Origin: Microbacterium commune | GTDB lineage: Bacteria > Actinomycetota > Actinomycetes > Actinomycetales > Microbacteriaceae | NCBI RefSeq assembly: GCF_014836945.1 | Contig: NZ_JACSPX010000003.1 | Coordinates: 513,192 to 563,932 of the forward strand | Direction of reading: 5' to 3' | DNA length: 50,741 nt | In this document: piece after piece, positions 46,810 through 50,741 of the stretch | How the letters are laid out: each line of letters starts with the position of its first letter | How positions within the stretch are numbered: position 1 is the first letter of the stretch | Position numbers and translations under genes: made by a program | Notes under the pieces: generated by a model | The model's input: the letters and a program-made list of their open reading frames with translations, nothing else | Database searches by the model: none | Told to the model about the DNA's origin: nothing

Positions 46810-47576
46810 GCGCCCGCGACCTCCTGTTCGGTGAGGAGGACGGGTGTCATGCCGTGCTGCAGGGCTGCGACGAACCATGTGATGTTGTTGTCACGGAGGT
46901 TGTCGCGGATGCTGGCGATGAGGTGCTGTCCGCCTCGGTGTTCGTGGTGTTCCCCGTCGCCTTCCCATTCGTAGGCGTCTGCGCTGCGGGTGGTGGTGGG
47001 GATGCAGCGGTAGCGGCGGAGGGTGCGGGTCGTTTCGTAGATGGTGCGGATGGTGCGCCATGCGTCATCGACCCGGGGGTTGCGTGTCAGGTAGTCGGCG
47101 GCGGTGGGGTCCATGAACGGGTCGATGGGGGCCGCGTACTCTGCCTCGGTGGTGAATGTTGCGATCGCCTTTTCGAGCGCTGGTCGGAGGTGCTTGGTGA
47201 TCCAGGTGTCTCCCGGTTCGGCGTATGCGGCCTGCAGGTCGTGCGCTGCGAGGTCGCGTGCACGGTTGAGGATCTTGCTGAGCGGTGCGCTGGGGTCTTT
47301 GCTGTTGACGATCTGGGTTGCGGCGGCGGCGGTGAGCTGCGCGGCGTTCCCTTCACCGCCTGCGAGGGCTCGGGCTGCGGCCGTGTGTGCGTCTTCGACG
47401 TTGACGGCCGCAGCGGTGGCGGCGATGTGCTCGAGGATGTGAGCGTGTCGCTGCTGTGCTTCCGTGATCCCCTTGGGGATGCTGATGCCCTGTTCTTTGA
47501 GGGTGTCGGGGATGCCGGCGAGTGCGCGGATGCTGCTGCCGTCGATGTTGCTGGTTCGGATGTCGGGGTAGGTCAT
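46806..47576 (-). CDS. hypothetical phage-element protein
   Basis: 256 aa. N-terminal half helical (GITEAQQRHAHILEHIAATAAAVNVEDAHTAAARALAGG in parts), middle with WITKHLRPALEKAIATF, C-terminal half with TLRRYRCIPTTTRSADAYEW and HLIASIRDNLRDNNITWFV. Family not recognised. ATG 47576 has only a weak SD (ACGAGA). Confidence 0.7.
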   Translation of the reverse strand: MTYPDIRTSNIDGSSIRALAGIPDTLKEQGISIPKGITEAQQRHAHILEHIAATAAAVNVEDAHTAAARALAGGEGNAAQLTAAAATQIVNSKDPSAPLSKILNRARDLAAHDLQAAYAEPGDTWITKHLRPALEKAIATFTTEAEYAAPIDPFMDPTAADYLTRNPRVDDAWRTIRTIYETTRTLRRYRCIPTTTRSADAYEWEGDGEHHEHRGGQHLIASIRDNLRDNNITWFVAALQHGMTPVLLTEQEVAGA

Positions 47577-47587
47577 GGTGTCTCGTT

Positions 47588-47938
47588 TCAGTTGTCGAAG
47601 ACGCGAGCAACGATGTCTTCGATCTCGCGGTTCTGGGCGGTGGTGGTGTTGGTGCGCAGGGATCGCTGTTCGGTGTTCATGCGGTCTGCGATCTCGGCGG
47701 CGGCTTCTGCTGCCTGTCGGGCTGCGGGGCCGTGTGCTCCGGAGTTGTAGAGGTCGGTCAGCTGTTTCGCGTGGGCGAGGATGTCGCTGCGGAATCGGTT
47801 GAGGCTGTTGCCTTCGGGGAGGTGTTCGGCGGGTACGTCGATGAGCATCTGGTCGAGGATGTTGCTGTTGAGGTTCTTGCCGTGCGCTGCGAGGTCGAGC
47901 AGCGTGTGGACGGGGTGGTTGCGTTCGATGTGAGCCAT
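47588..47938 (-). CDS. hypothetical phage-element protein
   Basis: 116 aa, helical (HTLLDLAAHGKNLNSNILDQ, ARQAAEAAAEIADRMNTEQR). Not recognised. ATG 47938 follows the previous gene by 5 bp; SD weak (GCGAG). Part of the same minus-strand run. Confidence 0.65.
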   Translation of the reverse strand: MAHIERNHPVHTLLDLAAHGKNLNSNILDQMLIDVPAEHLPEGNSLNRFRSDILAHAKQLTDLYNSGAHGPAARQAAEAAAEIADRMNTEQRSLRTNTTTAQNREIEDIVARVFDN

Positions 47939-47943
47939 GGTGG

Positions 47944-48132
47944 TTACTCGCTTTCTGCCGCGGTTGCGGCGGTGTTGGTGTGGTCGGGGCACTGGTTGGT
48001 CCAGGTGCCGTGCTGGTAGGTGGATGACCACCCGTTTTCGTGGGCTCGGGTGACGAGCCCTCCGCGTCGGGGGGATTCCTCGAGCGCGAAGACTGCATCG
48101 CAGTGGTCGCAGAGCATTGCTGTGCGGATCAT
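47944..48132 (-). CDS. small zinc-finger-like phage protein
   Basis: 62 aa. CDHCDAVFALEE near the N-terminus and CPDH near the C-terminus could bind zinc; W-rich middle (ENGWSSTYQHGTWTNQ). ATG 48132 has the SD AAAGGA and overlaps the previous stop (ATGA). Confidence 0.7.
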   Translation of the reverse strand: MIRTAMLCDHCDAVFALEESPRRGGLVTRAHENGWSSTYQHGTWTNQCPDHTNTAATAAESE

Positions 48133-48290
48133 GTGTTGTTCCTTTCTGTGTTGGTCCAGTCGTGTGTGGGGAGTCGGTGCCCGGATGCTTCGAGCTGGGA
48201 GTAGTACCGGTGGAGTTCTCGGGCGAAGGCCACGGGGTCGTCCCATGCGTCGGACATCGCTCGGAGGTTCAGGGGCTTAGGAGCACTCAT
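48129..48290 (-). CDS. small hypothetical phage-element protein
   Basis: 53 aa, with MSDAWDDPVAFARELHRYYSQL. ATG 48290 overlaps the ATPase stop (ATGA) and its own stop overlaps the next start (ATGA). Function unknown. Confidence 0.65.
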   Translation of the reverse strand: MSAPKPLNLRAMSDAWDDPVAFARELHRYYSQLEASGHRLPTHDWTNTERNNT

Positions 48291-49390
48291 GCGGCCGCAC
48301 CTCCGCACTTGCTGCATCGAGCACCGACCGTGACGCCGTGAGAGCAGACGCCGGGATCTTCCCAACCGCCTACTAACCCCCTGTGATTAGTGAGAGGAGT
48401 GTGAGAGTCGGCGTCGGGATCGTCCTCAAAACTCACGAAACTCTCATAACTAACGGGGGCATAGAGGCCGCGGCCGATCTTCTGGATTCGCTCCGCCGTG
48501 ACAGCGCGACGCAGGTACTCATCGACGTTCGATACGCCGGGGAGCAGGTCACGCAGGCCCTTCGGGGCGATCCCCTGCGGGTGTCGACCGACGATCTCGA
48601 TAAGTTCCGCCATGCGATCACCGACGCCCTGTGTCTGCTTGATCGTCTGCGCTGATCGAGCGGCCGTGAGTAGGTCGCCACCGTCGAGCAGCCATGCGCC
48701 ATCGACCATCGTCAGCGCGTACTCACCTTCCGCGGCATCACGCGAGGTGACCTGCATGGTTGCGGTCTTTTCGTGCCGATCCCGCTTGAGCACGATTACG
48801 GTGTCCGCTGCGCCCGCGATGCCCTGGGTGCCGCTCACAGCGTCCAGGAAGTCGCCACCCTCGCCCTTTCGGGTGTGATGCACGATGACGAGACTCGAGC
48901 CCGGTACAGCGTCGGTGGTTGCTTTCAGTGCTGAGAGCATCCGGTAGTCGTGCCCGTACTGGGAAGCGTTGCCGGCCGGGGGCATCACCTTGCCGAGCGT
49001 GTCGAGGATCACCACAGGGTCACTGCCCGTGTGCTTCGTCAGGAACGCCGCGATAGTGTCGATCACCTTCGCCTCACCGAGCCCGGTCAGGAACTCGAGG
49101 AGCGGGGATGCTGCGAATGCCGACAGGCGAATCATGCGGTCCTGCAAGCGTCGTGGGCCGTCTTCCAGCGCCAGGTAGAGCACCGGGCGGGGTTCGCCCA
49201 CGGGGATGCATCCGAACGCCTCAGAGCCGTCGCTGAGGGCGATAGCGAGCCCGAGTACCATCCATGACTTGCCGATCTTCGGTGCGGCGACGAGCAGTGT
49301 CATGCCCTCGGGGATCACATCGGGGACGACGTACTTCACTGGCGGGAACGTCTGTCGCATGAGCCATTCGGCAGAGAAGGTCTCGGTCAT
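48287..49390 (-). CDS. RepA-like AAA family ATPase (replicative helicase type)
   Basis: 367 aa. RecA-like ATPase: Walker A LLVAAPKIGKSWMVLGLAIAL, PVLYLALEDGPRRLQDRM, Walker B DPVVILDTLGKVMPP, then LVIVHHTRKGEGGDFLDAVSG and a beta strand TVIVLKRDR. This is the AAA_25/RepA class found in phages and plasmids, normally a hexameric replicative helicase. A winged-helix-like domain follows (GIAPKGLRDLLPGVSNVDEYL). The C-terminus has CSHG and CSKCGG, a likely zinc knuckle. ATG 49390 overlaps the upstream stop. Confidence 0.87.
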   Translation of the reverse strand: MTETFSAEWLMRQTFPPVKYVVPDVIPEGMTLLVAAPKIGKSWMVLGLAIALSDGSEAFGCIPVGEPRPVLYLALEDGPRRLQDRMIRLSAFAASPLLEFLTGLGEAKVIDTIAAFLTKHTGSDPVVILDTLGKVMPPAGNASQYGHDYRMLSALKATTDAVPGSSLVIVHHTRKGEGGDFLDAVSGTQGIAGAADTVIVLKRDRHEKTATMQVTSRDAAEGEYALTMVDGAWLLDGGDLLTAARSAQTIKQTQGVGDRMAELIEIVGRHPQGIAPKGLRDLLPGVSNVDEYLRRAVTAERIQKIGRGLYAPVSYESFVSFEDDPDADSHTPLTNHRGLVGGWEDPGVCSHGVTVGARCSKCGGAAA

Positions 49391-49884
49391 GCGCTCACCT
49401 CCGAACGCACGTCATTCAGCGATGCGCAGTAGACCCGCCACGCCTCATCGAGAACGTCATCCACATCGGGGCGGTTCGCGAGCGTTGCGGCACGGTCGAG
49501 CCTGTCGAGGAGGTATTCGCGGCGGTCGGCTTCACCGAAGGAACGAAGCCAGAGCCGGTCGGCGTCGAGCTTCGCCGCCCGCACCTCGGGTTCCATCTGC
49601 TGCCGGCCATCCGTCACGCCGAGCTCGTACAGGGCAAAGAGTGGCGCTGGGAGAGCTGCGAGGCTGAGCGTGCCAGAGGCAAGCCGATCAACCCATCCAG
49701 TGATTGTCTCGGATGCGGTGCGGCTGATGCGCAAAGGTCCGAAGTACCCGATATGCTCTTTACTAATCAGCCGCCCAGCCGATTCCTGCGCCGTTCCGGT
49801 TTCACCGGGGCGGCGCTCTGGCTTAATGGCCCGCTCCTCGGTAGGTGAGTGGCCGGCCGAATTCTTCGAGGCTGGACATCTCAA
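49387..49884 (-). CDS. hypothetical phage-element protein
   Basis: About 165 aa if it starts at TTG 49884, inside the HTH gene; no ATG or GTG lies further in, so the true start is unsure. The C-terminal half is helical (LDADRLWLRSFGEADRREYLLDRLDRAATL). Family not recognised. The stop overlaps the ATPase start (ATGA), so the two are coupled. Confidence 0.65.
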   Translation of the reverse strand: MRCPASKNSAGHSPTEERAIKPERRPGETGTAQESAGRLISKEHIGYFGPLRISRTASETITGWVDRLASGTLSLAALPAPLFALYELGVTDGRQQMEPEVRAAKLDADRLWLRSFGEADRREYLLDRLDRAATLANRPDVDDVLDEAWRVYCASLNDVRSEVSA

Positions 49885-50014
49885 CGCGAATGAGACGCGG
49901 CCCGAATTTGCGGGCGTTGATGCTCCCGTCCGCGATGCGCCGGCGCACCGTCTTGCTGCTCACCCCCAACACTTCTGCCGCTTCCGGGATGGTTCCCCAA
50001 CCATTGCGCTTCAT
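49823..50014 (-). CDS. excisionase-like helix-turn-helix protein
   Basis: 63 aa, MerR/excisionase-type HTH: TIPEAAEVLGVSSKTVRRRIADGSINARKFGPRLIRV across residues 8-44. Such proteins act as directionality factors for excision or as small regulators. ATG 50014 has the SD GGGGAG. First gene of the replication run. Confidence 0.85.
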   Translation of the reverse strand: MKRNGWGTIPEAAEVLGVSSKTVRRRIADGSINARKFGPRLIRVEMSSLEEFGRPLTYRGAGH

Positions 50015-50075
50015 GTTTACTTCTCCCCATCTCCTGATTCGGAGAGGGAGCAGGTACGCTTGACGTACCCACTCC

Positions 50076-50122
50076 GACCTAGACCGTCTCTGTGGTTAGC
50101 ACCCGCCGGACCTGGACCGTCT
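50076..50122. repeat. two 14-bp direct repeats upstream of the excisionase-like gene
   Basis: GACCTAGACCGTCT (50076-50089) and GACCTGGACCGTCT (50109-50122), 13 of 14 identical, 33 bp apart and about 60-110 bp upstream of the HTH gene. Possible binding sites for the excisionase-like protein or a repressor. Confidence 0.6.
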
Positions 50123-50140
50123 TAGGCGGGTGCGCTTTTT
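50099..50140 (+). terminator. plus-strand intrinsic terminator without a matching gene
   Basis: GCACCCGCC pairs with GGCGGGTGC across a 17-nt loop that contains one of the direct repeats, followed by CGCTTTTT. The T-run fits plus-strand transcription, yet no plausible plus-strand gene ends here. Confidence 0.65.
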
Positions 50141-50462
50141 CTGTTGTGCGATAAAGAGGACGGGGTACCGTTCCCTTTCATCGCATTTAGTTTCCCACGA
50201 CGGGCCAGGGCGAACCGCAACGAACCTGCGGAGATGCGCTCTTGGTGTAACTCCGAATTGCCCTGGGTAGGTTCATGGTTTGACATGGGCGCACCAGCGA
50301 ATTCCGCGGAACTATGCGCCTCTCCGCGTGTCGCGGGGTCAGTTGAGGGGTGCAAACTGTCGCATTAGCAGCGCTTCTCGCGGTGTAACTACCAGGGCAT
50401 CAGGCGTCATTTCGCCTTGAGCTAGTGCGCATTGCACAACTTGTCCACAGGCGACTTAAGGG
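50141..50462. other. 322-bp non-coding stretch of lower GC
   Basis: Openings on both strands (for example minus 50286-50122) lack SDs and any family likeness. The stretch is richer in A+T than the host DNA and holds short inverted repeats such as GTGC-GCATT-GCAC near 50425. It may carry the promoters and operators of the element; I see no certain promoter. Confidence 0.5.
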
Positions 50463-50534
50463 TCCCCGATGCAGGATTCGAACCTGCGGCATCCGGCTTA
50501 GAAGGCCGTCGCTCTTCCGCTGAGCTAATCGGGG
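50463..50534 (-). tRNA. tRNA-Arg (TCT)
   Basis: 72 nt, no encoded CCA. Acceptor CCCCGAT pairs with ATCGGGG; D-arm GCTC/GAGC; anticodon loop CTTCTAA gives TCT (codon AGA, rare in this GC-rich genome); T-arm GCAGG-TTCGAAT-CCTGC. Its 3' end points to the phage-derived genes. It is either the host integration site or a tRNA carried by the element. Confidence 0.93.
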
Positions 50535-50567
50535 GAGAGGGTACGCGATGAACGCGGACCCTCGGGG

Positions 50568-50741
50568 TTAGGCGATGATCTCCTCTGGGTTCATGACGGG
50601 CTTCAACAGGAACCCATCTCGGACGGGGTAGCGGCGGCTGATGACATAGGCAAGATCGGCCAGAGCGACCATGAGCGCCAGCTGCTTCTTTCGCGGGTCC
50701 CAGAACGTCACATCTTCCCGGTCCATCATGTGATCGATAGC
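50568..50741 (-). CDS. hypothetical protein, C-terminal part
   Basis: 57 residues of an open frame that runs off the right end; stop TAA at 50568-50570. Readable: MMDREDVTFWDPRKKQLALM and ADLAYVISRRYPVRDGFLL, ending NPEEIIA. Family not recognised; whether it belongs to the element or to the host cannot be told. Confidence 0.6.
   Translation of the reverse strand, partial: AIDHMMDREDVTFWDPRKKQLALMVALADLAYVISRRYPVRDGFLLKPVMNPEEIIA

Larger units (their letters stand above)
43361..50741. mobile_element. phage-derived element (satellite or deleted prophage), edges uncertain
   Basis: All genes from the right end to 43361 are on the minus strand, short, mostly overlapping by ATGA, and of phage type: excisionase-like HTH, RepA-like ATPase, small zinc proteins, terminase small subunit, tape measure. 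Large terminase, portal, protease, capsid, tail tube, lysis and integrase genes are absent from the window. GC is visibly lower around 50140-50460. The left edge lies between 43265 and 43361; the right edge is at tRNA-Arg or outside the window. Confidence 0.7.

Noticed and set aside
48383..48655. A 90-codon plus-strand opening in the phage-derived region
   Set aside because: Opposite the RepA-like ATPase and without an SD or recognisable family.
50122..50286. Short minus-strand opening beginning MSNHEPTQGNSEL
   Set aside because: No SD, no family likeness, and it ends in the terminator hairpin; too weak to call a gene.

Overview
The window is about 50.7 kb of high-GC actinobacterial chromosome, most likely Microbacteriaceae (Microbacterium or a close relative). 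The evidence is the actinobacterial core set (SepH, DUF4193, DUF3093, DUF3710, DUF3159, DUF3000, DUF7455), G/C-ending codons, and many starts where a TANNNT -10 box lies exactly 6 nt before an ATG or GTG (leaderless mRNAs). The genus is inferred from protein style, not from a search.

Layout: 1-3632 (minus) holds the 5' part of sucB, lpdA and pepA. 3744-9931 (plus) runs PAC2 protein, primary sigma factor, then a tightly coupled set: MurT-like ligase, GatD-like protein and two alanine-racemase-family proteins. 9937-14940 has a DUF7455 protein and tail-to-tail parE and parC. 15024-20067 has a phosphodiesterase, sepH, DUF4193, DUF3093, dut, DUF3710 and DUF3159. 20094-27708 has aconitase behind a perfect 24-bp palindrome, dxs, a lipid kinase and a GMC oxidoreductase. 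27772-32987 (minus) has fadB, fadA, RNase D and DUF3000. 33013-36725 has a hydrolase, sufE, a sulfurtransferase and zapE. 36753-38667 has a GlnR-like box, amtB and an overlapping MazF/PemK-like gene. 38769-42254 (minus) has an epimerase and a coupled alcohol dehydrogenase/CYP152 pair. 42426-43002 is a tRNA cluster. 43361 to the right end is phage-derived DNA.

The most interesting system is 6121-9931. The MurT-like ligase keeps its ATP-binding P-loop but has no cysteine at all, so it lacks the MurT zinc ribbon. Its GatD-like partner has lost both the nucleophilic Cys (Gly93) and the catalytic His (Gln191). The two racemase proteins look like a split enzyme: one has a shortened barrel without the PLP lysine (Arg34) but keeps the C-terminal catalytic Tyr (Tyr143); the other has a full barrel with Lys34 but lacks the Tyr. 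Microbacteriaceae make B-type peptidoglycan, in which an amino acid, not ammonia, is joined to the alpha-carboxyl of D-Glu, the carboxyl that canonical MurT/GatD amidates. I infer that this operon may make a D-amino acid and/or join it there.

The second point of interest is the right end. It has a terminase small subunit and a tape measure protein with only one small gene between them, a RepA-like ATPase and an excisionase-like HTH protein, but no large terminase, portal, capsid or integrase in view. It looks like a phage satellite or a badly deleted prophage. A tRNA-Arg(TCT) lies at its right side with its 3' end facing the element.
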